A stretch of DNA of 64,000 bases from positions 16,076,001-16,140,000 of the forward strand of contig JBAIAC010000040.1 of NCBI GenBank assembly GCA_037349315.1. The letters run 5' to 3'. The position numbers and the translations under genes are program-made. Source of the DNA: Chelydra serpentina (Eukaryota; Chordata; Testudines; Chelydridae). The notes under the pieces are model-generated. The model ran no database searches. It saw only the letters and a list, made by a program, of their open reading frames with translations, and was not told where the DNA came from. This document shows, in pieces, positions 16,401-28,035 of this stretch (the stretch's first letter is position 1; each line of letters opens with the position of its first letter).

Positions 16401-18059
16401 AGAGAATTTTCCCCGCCAGTGTTTCAGGAATACTTCCCCTTAAAGATAAGCTGTCAGCGTCCCAGTGTCAGTTACCACGTTCAGAGGGTTTGAAGCCTGT
16501 AGCACTCAGCTGTTTCTGCCTAGCCGGGTATTTACCCCACGTGCAGTGCAGTGAAAAAACCACAGAATTTTCATTCCCTGCCATCGGGCGTTACTCCAAG
16601 GCAGTGAAGCGTCATACGAGTTAGATTCCATGCAGTGTTTTCCAGTATGCAGAAGCCTTTGTCAACCTAGCTGGAACGCTCATTTCTTCCTTAAAACCCT
16701 TACCCAGTCTAAAGGCGAGCTCACCGCTTCCACTACAATATGTGCATCTGCAGGGCCAAATTCATCATGGGGGTAACTCCACTGACTTCCCCGGAGTTCC
16801 TGCTGGGATGAAGTTGCCCCCGTGAGTTTAATGACACCTAATGAGCAGAGACTGTACACACGATGCAAACCACTGTAGATAGCGAAATGACCAAAGTAAA
16901 GCTCTTCTGCAGTTCTACCAGGCTGCTCTAGTTAACAGTGAAAGGATTTCACTCCTGCTGGGTAAAGTTAATGGTGATTTTCTGTCTAAATGCAATTGTC
17001 AAGTCCTAAGAAACCCCATTTATCTAGTACAAGAGTCTGGCTCCTCTCTTCTATTTTTAATGTCCCTGGAAACTGAGAACATTAGGAAGAGGCAGATTTC
17101 CCACAAAGCAGTGTGTATGCTTGCGTAGTCGGAATTGTCAGCACCGAGACTGAGAAAACCAGGTTTGATTTTTCTGACCTATTCCAAGGTCAGCCTGGCT
17201 TCCCTCTCCCGTGAATGAGGTATTTTCCATTGCACTCGCCTACCTAACTGCAGTCAAAGATGGTGAGGTCAAAAGCAGATCTCAGCCAGCGTTGCTCACT
17301 GGGATTGTCAATGAATACCTCACTGGGGTCGATTCTGTACCAAGGAGAACGCAGTGTTAAGTACAGTAGGGGCATGAGTCATTAGTAAGACACGCATACA
17401 AATACTAGCATTCATTCCCTGGGAGAACAGGTTTAAAATGCAGATCTTCTAAACAACTTCAGTCTTACAAATAAATAAAATAGACACCCACTGACCCAGC
17501 AGTGAGTCTGGGGCACGTTATACGGTACATACAAGGAGCACAAAATGAGATGCACAGAAATGACCTCAGGACTTGTGCTCAGGGAGGTCATTTTATATTT
17601 AGGCAGCCTTAGGAGTATGAAATATTCCCAAGAACTGGACATCACTCAATGAGCCAGGAGCTGCAATAATAGAGGCATCTCTTCAATGGAGACGTTGTCC
17701 CACAATGTAACTGACGGAGAGTAAAAATTAAAAATGTACAAACCCAAAATATTTCAGCAATAAAAGAAACTTTAAAAAAAAAAAAAAAGGAAACATCAGA
17801 TGCCTTCAGTTCCTCACTGTGCTAAATGCACCGGATTTTTCAGTTCTTTGCAAGCTAAATTTAGATCCATGAGCAAGTGCCTTTCTGGGTATTGAATCAC
17901 TGAGCTGCTGTACATTTCCTCTATAAATTACAGAAGCTGGCTTGAAATTAGCTTGGAAAAGATGAGGATTTACATTGAAATTCATGTTGCGCTTCCTGCC
18001 CCATAGCCCTGCAGTGTTCATTGCTACAACCCGTTCAGACACAACCAGCCGCTTCTTAC

Positions 18060-18130
18060 TAATACTGATGATTATTTCTATTGCCGTAGCACCTAGGAAT
18101 CCTTGTTCTGGACTAGGACCCCACTGCCCA
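18060..18130 (-). repeat. SINE tail fragment (antisense)
   Basis: ATTTCTATTGCCGTAGCACC and TAGGACCCCACTGCCCAAG match the antisense of the SINE tail also seen at 62345 and 49480. Confidence 0.5.
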
Positions 18131-18694
18131 AGCAACGTGGTTCTGCTCCAAACCGAAGCCCCGGTGCTGCAGCCACTTACACCTGAGAATATCTCACTTC
18201 GCGGAAGTCTTCCCATGTAACTCTGGGGGTAGGATGTTCAGCAATCACTAAGGATCTGATTCTGTCACGGATTCTATGACTCGGCCAGGGGCGACGGGGG
18301 CTGGGTGAGCCCCCGGAGCGCGGGCCATGGCTGGGTGACCCCTGGCGCCATAGGAGCAGCAGTCGAGGCCAGGTCAGCCACCAGGACCAAAGCAATGGCT
18401 GCCAGAGCAGAAGCAGCCAGATGAAGACTTTTTCTTAAGGGAAAAACAAACTCTCTATTCTAGCAAAGCACCTTCTCCCTTGGCTGTGTTGTGTGATAGA
18501 ATATCAAGAAGGAAAATGATCCTTCTTTAAGGAACAAATGCTTTTATCCTGCTCAGCTGATTGTCACCTGGAAAACCAAGGAACCGTGGCATTGTTTGAC
18601 CTTCTTTCGGCCCACATCAAAAATATTAAATCCTGAACAAAACAGACCTAGAACAAATATTCACCCCAAGACTTGTGCTGCTCTTTGGCCTAGA

Positions 18695-18893
18695 CGACTG
18701 GTTTTCAACCTTTTTTCATTTGAGGACCCCTAAAAAAAATGTTGCCTGGGGATGCAGATGCTTTTGGAAATCTTAGGGGGTCCGCAGCGCAGACCACAGG
18801 TTGAAAACGAAAAGGTAATGACAACCTTTCCCGGACACCTTAGACAGTCCATGGACTCCCAGGGGTCTGCAGACGACAGGTTGAAAACCACTG
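18695..18893. mobile_element. Short non-autonomous hAT-like element
   Basis: Terminal inverted repeats: left CTGGTTTTCAACC, right GGTTGAAAACCACTG. It is flanked by a duplicated GCCTAGA (18688-18694 and 18894-18900), consistent with an 8-bp hAT target duplication with one change. Inside, GGTTGAAAAC also occurs near 18799-18808, so the element is internally repetitive. No transposase. Confidence 0.7.
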
Positions 18894-19815
18894 GCCTAGA
18901 ATGAACTAGGCACAAACCAGGAACTAAGAATTACCCATTGATAATCCATCCTGGATCAGTGCCAAAATAGCATTGATCGGCCAAAGGAATTAATGCAGGT
19001 CAATATTGTACCACACAAACCAGGAGGTCTAGAAAGAATTATTTAGGTCAATGTTAAATGGGGTCCCAGCTTTCCGGTGGCATCATGGAAAGTGGCAACA
19101 GGTCACAAGGTATCAGATTGTAAAAAAAACAAAAAAACCACCACATTATTTTGATCACTTTCTTGCTTCTCCTACTTCCACACTGATGTGATTTCCGCAG
19201 CTGCTGTCTCCAAAACCGGGAGGGCGAGAAATCCCACCTGGAAGCAGCGATTCTAGCTGCCCGGGTGCTCTAGCACATTCTTTGCTGACTCCAGCAGCTC
19301 ACGGGATGTCAGACACTAGAATCATTTGAGGAAGACCAGGACAGAGACTGTCTGCAAGCCCCGACCCACACTTTCCGAACCCCACGCGTGTCCCTCCCGA
19401 GCTGCGGTGCTGGACCAGCAAGGGCCTGAGCCCCGGGTTAGGGAAGGAAATGACTTTGTGGGCCTGAGGGGTCTGGACACAAAGCTGCTTTGGCTCAGAC
19501 AAGCTCATCATTTCCAAGGTGCCGTGAAGTCCATTGCCAGCAATGGGCGGGTTAGGCTTGAATGCAGCAGCAGGTACCTAAATCCAGGGGCAGAGTTCAA
19601 AACCAACTGTCTCCACTTCCACATCAAGGCCGCCGCTGGCCATGGAAAGACCAGACTCAGCGACCCACGGGATCACTGCTGGAGCCGGGCATGTGACCCC
19701 AGGCAGGCAAAGTTCCCCATCCAGCGGCTGCATCGGCGGCATGTGACCGTGTCTCAGGCGGCACTCGCAGCGATGGCTTAGTGTCCAAATGAGCCCGCCC
19801 CCACCAGAGCTTCCG

Positions 19816-20631
19816 TCACAGTTTGTGGCTCTCCTGCCATTCTCTCCTCAGCTCGGTGATCTCTCTGCCGTACCAGTCGTGCAGCTTGGAGAAACACACC
19901 GTGCCTGGGCACACCGGGCTGTCTGCCAGCAGGGCCCCAGTGCCACAGGTATTGCCTGACGACGTGCGTCTGCGAGGCGGCAAAGGAGGCGGCTTCCCGC
20001 TCCCCGAGTCGGCAAGGCCCCCGGGGCCATCCCCAGCGGGCAGGGTATCCACGCACGGAGCGTTATTCCACACCGCACAGCCGTTCTCTTTCAGTGGGGC
20101 GCAAGGCGGCACCGCGGCTCTCTCCCGGGGGGGTGGCAGCCCCAGGGCTGGAGACGTGGGGTTCACGCAGAGAGCCGGCTTGGTTTTCCGGTAAATGGGG
20201 GACCTCCTCTGGACGCTGCGGCTGCCAGCCAGGCCCCGCTGCATCTCCTCCAGCTGCTTCTCCAGCTCCTTCACCACCAGCCGCATGTAGTCGAAGCTGG
20301 CGCGCGACAGGGACTTGACCCAGGACTCCATGGCAGCCTGGCTCTCGGCCGCCAGGACGTAGGTGCGCGCCTTGGCGCAGTCAAACTTGATGGCGAAGGC
20401 GAACTCCTCGGCGGCCTCGCAGAGCTCCACCGTGCAGCCCTCCAGGATGATGACGCCCACCGGCTCCCGGCTCTCCCGCTCCTCGAAGTAGAAGAGCATG
20501 TTGCCCTTCAGCACGAACCAGCGGCGGTGGTAGGCCGTGTTCCGCTCGCCCTTCTTGGAGAGGAAGCCGGCGTTGTCGGCGGGGGAGTCGCAGGTGGCAT
20601 AGCACACCAGGCTCCGTTCGTTCAGCTTCAT
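19816..20631 (-). CDS. PHETA1: PHETA1 (FAM109A / Ses1 / IPIP27A), complete coding region
   Basis: 271 codons in one exon. The protein is a cytosolic adaptor of endosomes and the trans-Golgi that binds the inositol 5-phosphatases OCRL and INPP5B and helps receptor recycling. A PH domain spans about residues 17-110 ([40 protein letters not shown], with the invariant Trp in [11 protein letters not shown]). A short coiled coil follows ([17 protein letters not shown], 117-133), then a proline-rich SH3-ligand-like segment PPPLPPRRR (214-222), and the C-terminal F&H motif [19 protein letters not shown] (247-265), which contacts the ASH-RhoGAP part of OCRL. The ATG is at 20629-20631; an acceptor 11 bases upstream (TTCCCCCCTCTAG|GCC, minus strand) shows the coding exon follows a 5' UTR intron. 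Mammalian PHETA1 is about 250 aa, so this one is slightly longer in the linker. PHETA2 is the paralogue alternative; synteny supports PHETA1. Confidence 0.95.
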   Translation of the reverse strand: MKLNERSLVCYATCDSPADNAGFLSKKGERNTAYHRRWFVLKGNMLFYFEERESREPVGVIILEGCTVELCEAAEEFAFAIKFDCAKARTYVLAAESQAAMESWVKSLSRASFDYMRLVVKELEKQLEEMQRGLAGSRSVQRRSPIYRKTKPALCVNPTSPALGLPPPRERAAVPPCAPLKENGCAVWNNAPCVDTLPAGDGPGGLADSGSGKPPPLPPRRRTSSGNTCGTGALLADSPVCPGTVCFSKLHDWYGREITELRREWQESHKL

Positions 20632-20642
20632 GGCGCCGAGGC
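20632..20642 (-). other. PHETA1: PHETA1 5' UTR remnant in coding exon, with splice acceptor
   Basis: Minus strand: a pyrimidine tract and AG, then GCCTCGGCGCC and ATG. The acceptor AG corresponds to plus positions 20643-20644. Confidence 0.75.
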
Positions 20643-21014
20643 CTAGAGGGGGGAAGAGATTCGTATGGGATCGGGGGTGAGGATCGGCCGGGTTCTCTGA
20701 GCTACGAGCAAAGGCCAGGGCGGCCCATCCCTGCAGCTACAGTGACGCTGCCGGCTCGGTGAGGTCATTACTCTGAGGGCCCACGTGGGTACTGCCTGGA
20801 AACGGACAGCAGGGAGCTCAAACCCCTAACCCGGGGGCACTAGGGCAATCTGCACACAGGGCCTACACGTTTACCCTGGTTCCTAGGTACTGCCAGGCAC
20901 TCCCCACTGGCCGCCCCCTCCTCACAGGGTGGAGGGATTCAGAGCCCAGAGAGGGGGGAGCAGGTAATCGGGCAGCACTGACTTGCCTGCAGAAGGCTCA
21001 GGGGAGGAACGTTA

Positions 21015-21200
21015 GGAACAGGAGCGGCCACATGGGGTCAGAGTCCAATGGTCCATTGAGCCCAGTCTCCTGTCTCCCGCCAGTGGCCGGGGCTACGGGC
21101 TTCAGAGGGAATGAACAGAACAGGGATCGAGTGATCCAGCCCCCGTCATCCAGACCCAGATTCTGGCAGTCAGAGGTTTAGGACATCTGGAGCATAGGGC
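21015..21200 (-). mobile_element. CR1 LINE 3' fragment (antisense)
   Basis: AGTCTCCTGTCTCCCGCCAG, GGGAATGAACAGAACAGG and GATCGAGTGATCCAGCCCCC are the reverse complement of the CR1 3' UTR seen at 3560-3740. Diverged. Confidence 0.75.
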
Positions 21201-21651
21201 TGCAGCCCTGACCATCTTGGATCAGTTTCACTTTGTTTACTGTCCGTTTCCCTTCTGATTCTTGGGCCCTTTGGGGGAACAAAGAGGGGGAGGGGAACCA
21301 CTGTTTAAAACATACTTCCAATTTAAAACAGTCCTATTGATCTCAGCTTTTTGTTCAAAGTGGACTTTAACAAAACCACCAATTTTCTGGGTGAATCGGA
21401 TGCCCTTTTCCCTCTCCCCTCGTTGGGCCTGTAATTGGGATCATGCCCAATCTAATGTGATTTATCACACATGGCTGAAGAGCAATTCCTAAATTACACT
21501 CTTCCCCCACCCCCAATAAATGCAACTGAACAATGCAGTGTGCAGTTGGCCTGGCACTGCTAATTGGGTTCCTAGCACCAGTCTATTGCTGCCCTGATCA
21601 GCAGGGACCGGGAGTACTCAGGGTGCTGCATATACTGCTGGTATTGGTTAT

Positions 21652-21833
21652 CAGGGCCGGCTTTAAGCTGATTCCCCATTATTGGGCCCGGCGCCCAAGG
21701 GGGCCCCGCTCTGGTGGGGTTTTTTTTTTTGCTCTGCCAATTGGCAGGGGGAGAGTTTGTTTTTTTTGCTTGACAAAATCGGCAGGGCCCCGCCGTCGTT
21801 ATTCACGTTATTCACCCTCTAAAGCCGGCCCTG
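21652..21833. mobile_element. hAT-like MITE with target duplication
   Basis: Terminal inverted repeats CAGGGCCGGCTTTA and CTAAAGCCGGCCCTG. Flanks are TTGGTTAT (21644-21651) and TTGGTTAC (21834-21841), an 8-bp duplication with one mismatch. The interior has T-runs and GC-rich blocks and no coding capacity. Confidence 0.8.
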
Positions 21834-22019
21834 TTGGTTACTCCCCGTAGTCAGTTGCTTCAAGTCCTATCAGAGCATCCTAGATGCTGCTGTTTTGCAA
21901 GCTGGGTGAAGTTATTTCCTAGCAGCTTATCTAGCAACCCAGCTGCCTGAGCACATTCACAGCGGCGCAGATGTTGGCCCTACTAGCTCGGCTTGTTAAG
22001 CTGTCCTAGCACCGCCTCT

Positions 22020-22185
22020 GTGGGGGAAGAACTGGGAGTCAGGCGACCCAAGTACTCTTCCCTCACCTACCACTCACTGAATGCGTGACTCCGGGCAAGT
22101 CACTGTGCCCCTCTGTACCAGTGTCCCCATCTGGAAAACAGGGCTGGTGTCACCTATCCTGCTTTGAGAGGTATGGCATTGCAAG
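22020..22185 (+). repeat. tRNA-derived SINE fragment
   Basis: ACTCACTGAATGCGTGACTC, CGGGCAAGTCACTGTGCCCC and TCTGTACCAGTGTCCCCATC follow the amniote SINE core in sense orientation. Confidence 0.65.
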
Positions 22186-23549
22186 TACCAGCCAGGAGGA
22201 GTCAGGCAGCGTCATTCTGAGCCATGGGGGGGGAGGGGGGTTCCCCACTGATTTCAATGAGAACGTTTCCCTGCTTTAACGGTTACCGTATACATAAGCG
22301 CTTCGCTGCAGCCGGAGCAATGCAAAGTCGGAGGGTTGCCAGAGCTTCCAGCAACCCCCTGATGGAGGCTGAAATGGAACTTCAAACAGTCCCCACCATC
22401 CCCACAAAGGCCTGCCCTTAGCCTCTGGAACATCTGGAACGTTCCATGTCTGCAAATGCCACTTGCAATGGAAAAGCACTGGGAGCAAATGCTCCATCCT
22501 CATCCAAGCAACGAGGCGCGCTGCTTTAACCCAGTACCTCGGGACATGCGCTTCCTGCAAAAGCTTCCACGAGCCTTCGATGCCAGTTCTCAGAGAAGCC
22601 CGTGAGAGACAAGAGTCACTCAGCCCTGGAGGGAGCAGCCTGGGCTACTAGAGGAGGTTGAACGGCCCTTTCCGAGTTGTTTCCTTTTGGTTTACAGTGA
22701 CTTGGTTCTGGTCACGGAAGTAAATGGTCTTACACCATGTGTTACTAACCCCAGCTCTCGCCGGTGAGCGAGCCGACAGCGAGAGATGTTCTCATGCTGT
22801 CAGGCTGCTGGCATTGTCCTCGGCAGCAGGTGTGTCACTTGCGGGGAGGAAAGGGCAGCATGTGCCAGATCTTGGTTTGCCCCCTGACTTTTAATAGGTC
22901 CATATGCTCTACTGGGTCTTCCCCTTCCCCCCACCCTCAGCCTTTGCAGGGTAAAATAAAATCACCTATAATGTTGTGTATGCAGACATAACTTCCCCCC
23001 TCCCCCCCTCATTTTCTAAAATGCGGCCCCTGCTCACCACCACAGCATAAGGGATCTATAAATAGGACACCGCTGTTAGCTTTTGCTTCCTTAATACTAC
23101 TGACAGCACCCCCACTGCAAGACACTCAAGTCATGTAACGGTGTTAAAGATTAACTGAGGCCCCCCCCCACGCCGCCCTTACCAGAAAGTTGTTTTTACA
23201 GTCACACACGGGCCGCCTCCTGTCTAGATGCCATGTGGGTAACAACAGGGCATGTTGCAGGCTTCACACCCTCCTCCACTTCATTCATGAAGTGACTTCT
23301 TGTGTTTAACTTCTCAGGGCGTGAATGTGGCTTTATTCTGCTGCGAGCAGGAGGCCGGCCCCCTTAGCATGACTAAGCCATGAAAAGGAAATCCGAGTCC
23401 CCATAGCGGCAGAGCATTCGCTCACGCTGGGGTTCTTCGCTGTCGGAGGGGTTTTTAAGGGGCACGGAGAAAGACAGGCTGGGCGCAGCACCCAATGCAC
23501 CTTGCAGCGTGTCAAATGGGGCACCCACCCACACGGGTGTTTCCTGCAG

Positions 23550-24260
23550 GTCAGCCCAGCCAGGTCCTTGCTTTCTGCGGACTGGTGGGGGAATTGGGCT
23601 GTGTCTCCCCCCGCCCCCCCCGCGACACCCGAGCCTGCTAGGCACGGAGCGAGTTAGCCAGCCCCAGCCCCCCCTTGGAAAGGGGCTCAGCTCTCCAGGG
23701 GGTGCTGGAGTCAGACACTGGCGTGGGGAGGGGGCTGCGCTCCAGGCCAGGGGGGTCGTGGCGTGGTCTGCGCAGGAAGGCGGCCAGCTCGGAGGCTGGG
23801 CGGGGGAACCACCCTGGTGGCCCCCAACGCTGGAGACCGCGGGGCTCAAGCCCGCCCCAGGCAGCTTCCCGGAGCGGGCCCATCCCCGTGGCCTCCAGCC
23901 CCGCGCTAGCTCGGCCCTACGGGCGGGGGCGGGCCGGGGACCGGCCTGTCCCCTGCAGCCTCCGGGCTCTGCCCGCGCCCCGGCCCCAGCGGCTGCCCAG
24001 GCTCCACCCCGCCCCGCGCTCTTACTTCGGCGCGCCCGGCCGCTCCTTTGTTCCCTCCGCGCCGCTCCTGCTTCCCCCGGCCGAGCCTGGCTCCTCCCCT
24101 GCGGGCTTGTGGCCGCTGGCCACCGGCCGCTCTTAAAGAGCCAGCCCAGCCCTCGCACCCGCCTCCCGAGCCGGGGTGTGTGTGTGTGCGCGGAGCGCGG
24201 GGGGGTGTGTCTACACGGGCGGCCTCGGAAACCTGGAGTCACCCCGCAGGGAGCCCAACC
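23550..24260 (-). promoter_or_regulatory. PHETA1: CpG island, likely PHETA1 promoter
   Basis: Dense CpG and high GC over about 700 bp, in contrast to both flanks. It lies upstream of the minus-strand PHETA1 coding exon. A donor-like site in the minus orientation (GCCGAA|GTAAGAGCG) ends at 24025, so a short untranslated exon starting somewhere in 24026-24200 is plausible. The long open frames on both strands here (for example 289 codons on minus, 304 on plus) reflect GC-rich DNA without stops and match no family I know. Confidence 0.55.
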
Positions 24261-24494
24261 CCCTCCCGGTCACACGCAAAGGTGCCTGATCCCGGTGGGC
24301 AAGTCACGGGGACCCCGAGTCCTGCGGAGACTGGGGGCCAAGCCCCCTTGCTGCGTAGTGTGGACGCAGCTCAAGCCCCAGGCCCCTTTCAGAAGGTCTG
24401 TGCAGCGGGGGGAGGACCCCTGAGCAAGGCGGGGAGACCTGGGGCCTGCGGTCCCAAGCCCAGGTTGGCCATGCGGCATGGACATGCCCTAAGG

Positions 24495-24963
24495 CGGTGG
24501 TTCTCAACCAGGGGTATGTGGGTACCCGGAGCTCTTCCAGGGGGGACTCAAATCCTCCGGATCAGCGGGTCTCAACCTGCCAGTCATGAACCCCATGGGG
24601 GTTGTGGGATGGGTTTAGGGGGATTGCACGTGCAGGGCCGGCGTTGGGGGGTGGCAAGCAGGGGAATTGCCTGGGGGCTCGGTTGCGGGGCTCAGGCTGT
24701 AGACATAGCGCTCACGTGAAACGCAGGCTCCGGTATCACACTGCCATGTAAGTACAATGTGTGCCCATTGGTTTATTTTAGGATGATGGGGTAGACATGA
24801 GAAAGGAAGCCGGTTTTCAGTAATAGGGCGCTGTGACCCTTTTGCATTTTGATGTCTGATTTCGTAAGCAAGTCGCTTTGAAGTGAGGTGTAACTTGGGG
24901 GTACGCAAGACCAATCAGCCTCCTGAAAGAGGTACAGTCGTCTGGAACGGCTGAGAGCCACTG
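24495..24963. mobile_element. Non-autonomous hAT element with perfect 8-bp target duplication
   Basis: Left end CGGTGGTTCTCAACC, right end GGCTGAGAGCCACTG. The flanks CCCTAAGG at 24487-24494 and 24964-24971 are identical. The right half (GTAACTTGGGGGTACGCAAG) matches the copy at 46326-46742. The left half carries extra sequence, including a second GGGTCTCAACCTGCC near 24567, suggesting an internal insertion. Confidence 0.85.
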
Positions 24964-25084
24964 CCCTAAGGGATTAGAGGCGCTCTGGATGGCCACGTGG
25001 GACAGGTCAGAACATTAATGCTTCTGGGTGAAATTGCTCTTGCAGGATATTATGATTTGTGTTATTAGTCATATTACTGGAGTG

Positions 25085-25230
25085 CCAGCCATGGACCCTG
25101 GGGTGCCGGGCACTGTACAGACACGGAACAGAATCCCTGCCCCAAAGAGCTTCCAATCCACGTATAATACAAGAGACAACAGATGGATATGGACCGGGCA
25201 GGACAAGGAAACAGCAAGACAATATTCAAT
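25085..25230 (-). repeat. SINE fragment (antisense)
   Basis: GGGCACTGTACAGACACGGA, CCTGCCCCAAAGAGCTTCC and CAAGAGACAACAGATGGATA are the antisense of a SINE body common in turtles and archosaurs. Related copy at 30180. Confidence 0.6.
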
Positions 25231-26125
25231 GGGTTCCAGTCTTGGTCCTTAACTTCAAGGTGCTGGGCCCAAAGATAACTAGGGCTCTGGATGAAGGCTT
25301 CAAATCTGATCATGGTAAGTGCTGTATAAACACACATAAAGACCTGGCCCTTGCCCCACATAGTCTACGGACGAACAAGAGTTGGTCCATTGGAGCCCAT
25401 AAGAATAGTTGGTTGTTGGAAGCTAAGCACATGTTTCAGTGTTTGCAGGCTCAGGGCCCGGGTCTACCAGTGGACTACGCAGCTAGTGTGTATCTCCTTG
25501 TCCGCACTTTCAAGAGGACACGGCCAGTGCCCACCATTTGAACGTACTGGTGCAATCGGTATTTCATTCATTGTGGCTTGATTCCTTATATGGGGCATTA
25601 ATTGAGTGACGTTATGCATTGCATAATAGCCTGACAAATCTAGTGACTGCATTGTCCTTCTAAGGATAGCATCACTTACTGTATGTACACATTATTGCTT
25701 CTTTCACAAGACCAGAATCCTTTTGTGGGCCTACCACCAGAACATAATTTCCAATCAAACAATAATAATATGAAAATGAAGCCTTCCTCCTCGCCCACAT
25801 AAAAAGGAAATGCACAAACCACTAAAGCCTATGATGCTGTACGCTATAATACACATGACTGAAGTCAAGAGGTGGCCACTGAGCCAAGGGTGAATTTAAG
25901 CCAGGATAGTATTACAATTATGCAAGAGTATAGGAATCAACGACCCCCTGTAGACAAGTGCATGTAACCTTGTATGTAGGCTTTTCTTTGTACAAGGACA
26001 GTGTTTGCTCAGGAGAGTTGGTTGATCCAGGTTTCTGTCAAAAACTGCAGTTTTGTCAAAATCTAAATATTTGGCAGGAATGTGTCGCTTTGGCTGAAAA
26101 TTTTGATGGGGAAAAAGTCGAACCG

Positions 26126-26292
26126 ACTTGTGTAAGAACATCAGAACGGCCATACTAGGTCAGACCACTGGTCCCTCTTGTCTAGTATCCTCTCTGCTGA
26201 CAGTGGCCGGTGCCAGATGCTTCGGAGCAATGAACAGAACAGGGCAATTATCGAGTGATCCATCCCCTGTCGTCCAGTCCCAGCTTCTGGAC
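26126..26292 (-). mobile_element. CR1 LINE 3' fragment (antisense)
   Basis: GTAAGAACATCAGAACGGCC, then TAGGTCAGACCACTGGTCCC and GAATGAACAGAACAGGG-like sequence are the reverse complement of a CR1 tail, starting at its very 3' end. It interrupts a T/A-rich repeat that flanks it on both sides (about 26030-26125 and 26300-26500). Confidence 0.8.
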
Positions 26293-27059
26293 TTTCTGAT
26301 TTTGTTTCAATAATGGCAAAACATGTTGATAAGGTAAAAATGTTTCATTTTGATTAATTTTGGTTTGACTTCCATATTAAAATATGTGTTTCAATATTAA
26401 ATATATTAATGTTTTGATGGTCTCGAATGGGAATTTTTTGGCATTTTTCATTCTGTGGGAAATGTTGGCTTTTTAGTCTAATTCATTTTGGCTTGTTATT
26501 CTAACGTGGAATGAAACAGAAATTCCGTTTTCCCACCAGCCCCAAGGTTCAGCGCTGTAACACAGCTGTTGGTTTCCTTGGCAGCTCGACCCTTTCCCCT
26601 CTGGAAGGGAGAACAGGTTTCGAAAGAGCGGCCAAATCAGCCCTAGTTTTTATCTTCTCTCAAAACAGGCTCTGGTTGCACGGTCTGCTAGACTCTCCTG
26701 CCTCATTCTCTACCCATCTTTCCAGTTCTGCACAGAGAGGCCTCGGCTAGTAGAGCACCATTGGAGGATGCTTTAAAAATCCCTTTCATGGGAGTTCAAT
26801 TGCTCACCAGACTAGACCTGAGTGCTAAATCAGGTCTCGGGCAACATGTGTATGTATGTAGATGAGGCCTTAGCCGGAATCCAGTGGTGCTTCATTGCCT
26901 TGGTTAGCGTTGTGAGCCACACCCACACGAGTGCCAGGCACTATAAACCTTCCTTCCCCATGACAGGGTGGCATGAGCCATATAAACATGCGCAGTTATT
27001 AGTGTAGGCGGCTGTGTGGGTTGTAAACTGAACTGTGCCCTGCTGTCACTGAGCCCAGG

Positions 27060-27240
27060 CCAGGGCAGTCTCAGTGGATCAGGAAAAACCTAATACCAAG
27101 GTAGGTAAACAATCCAGCAGATCCCGCGGTGAAGTAATTAAAGGCAGCCAGCTGCTGTCCTCTTTAATGGGTTTCCTCTTTAATCCGGATTTACCTATTG
27201 TTCTTATTCTGATGGCTTCCCATCACCCTCATCCCGCTGA
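27060..27240. promoter_or_regulatory. Candidate conserved non-coding element
   Basis: Unique sequence with clustered motifs: GTAAACA (forkhead) 27105-27111, TAATTA 27135-27140, CAGCTG E-box 27149-27154. Function is inferred from motif density only. Confidence 0.22.
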
Positions 27241-27934
27241 AGCTGTGTAGGGAAGGAAATTTCACTCAACCCCTGTTTGTTACACAGGCCCCATTTGTCC
27301 TGCTCACTCAGCCCCCTGGAATGTTGTGACAATCCCGGAGTTACATCTGGCCTGAATGGGTCTCCTCTGATTTGATTCACTCCTCAGGAATGACTCCATT
27401 GAAACCAGGAGTTAACCTAGGGTAAAACTGGCGTGACGGAGAACAGAACCAGGGGAAGCTCTAAAGCTGCACATAGGACTTCCGTGTGTGCCCGCGTGCA
27501 TTGGCGCCTTTCTGTGTTTGCTGAGCTAACCCCGCACTTACCACGTCTGCATCCATTTCTTACAGGAAACACGAGTCTGCTCAAGAAGCTAAGGGAAAAC
27601 CTCGCCAGGACAGCAATCTCTGAGCGAGAGGCTTCATTCTTTGGGACTGAACTGTCCACCCGCGCGCTCTTTCCAAGCCAGGACTCTTACAAGTATTGCA
27701 AGTGGTTCAGACCCCAAATTTTGACTTGTGGGCTCCCTAGTCCAGTGCACAGTCAACACTGCCCAGATGAGTGAGAACCCCACTAATGAAATAATCTCTA
27801 GTCCACGGGGGGGAACCTAGGAGCCAGGGGGCCATGAGTTCGAGGCTCACCTATTCTGCTCACTGCTGTTTATAGTTCTGAGCCCTTCACAGCCCTTATT
27901 ATGGAGCAAGGCCTCTGACCCGGCCCTTAGGAAG

Positions 27935-28035
27935 CAGACAAGTATAATTTCCCTCTCATTTTACAGAGAAGCTAACTGAAACATTGCACTGGGTCATTGC
28001 AAGTTTACTGGGAATAGAAACCAGGTTTCTAATAT
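27935..28035 (-). repeat. MIR-like SINE fragment (antisense)
   Basis: TCCCTCTCATTTTACAGAGA followed by AACTGAAAC and GGAATAGAAACCAGG resemble the antisense SINE core. Strongly diverged. Confidence 0.4.

Larger units (their letters stand above)
15900..19815 (-). other. PHETA1: Region 3' of PHETA1, possible 3' UTR plus flank
   Basis: AT-rich, mostly unique sequence downstream of the PHETA1 stop. No AATAAA was found on the minus strand close to the stop; an ATTAAA lies at 16007-16012 (minus strand), so the UTR length is unknown. Contains a small SINE tail (18060-18130) and an hAT element (18695-18893). Plus-strand open frames here, such as 19326-19781, show no recognisable protein. Confidence 0.4.
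20643..24025 (-). other. PHETA1: Probable PHETA1 5' UTR intron
   Basis: No coding potential on either strand. Contains an antisense CR1 fragment (21015-21200), an hAT-like MITE (21652-21833) and a SINE (22020-22185), then rising GC toward the CpG island. The intron's upstream boundary is the candidate donor at 24025; the extent is inferred. Confidence 0.5.

Noticed and set aside
19326..19781. 151-codon plus-strand open frame next to PHETA1
   Set aside because: Antisense to the presumed PHETA1 3' region, no domain, ordinary chance length.
23373..24423. 289- and 304-codon open frames on opposite strands
   Set aside because: Both arise in the PHETA1 CpG island, mirror each other and have no recognisable domain.
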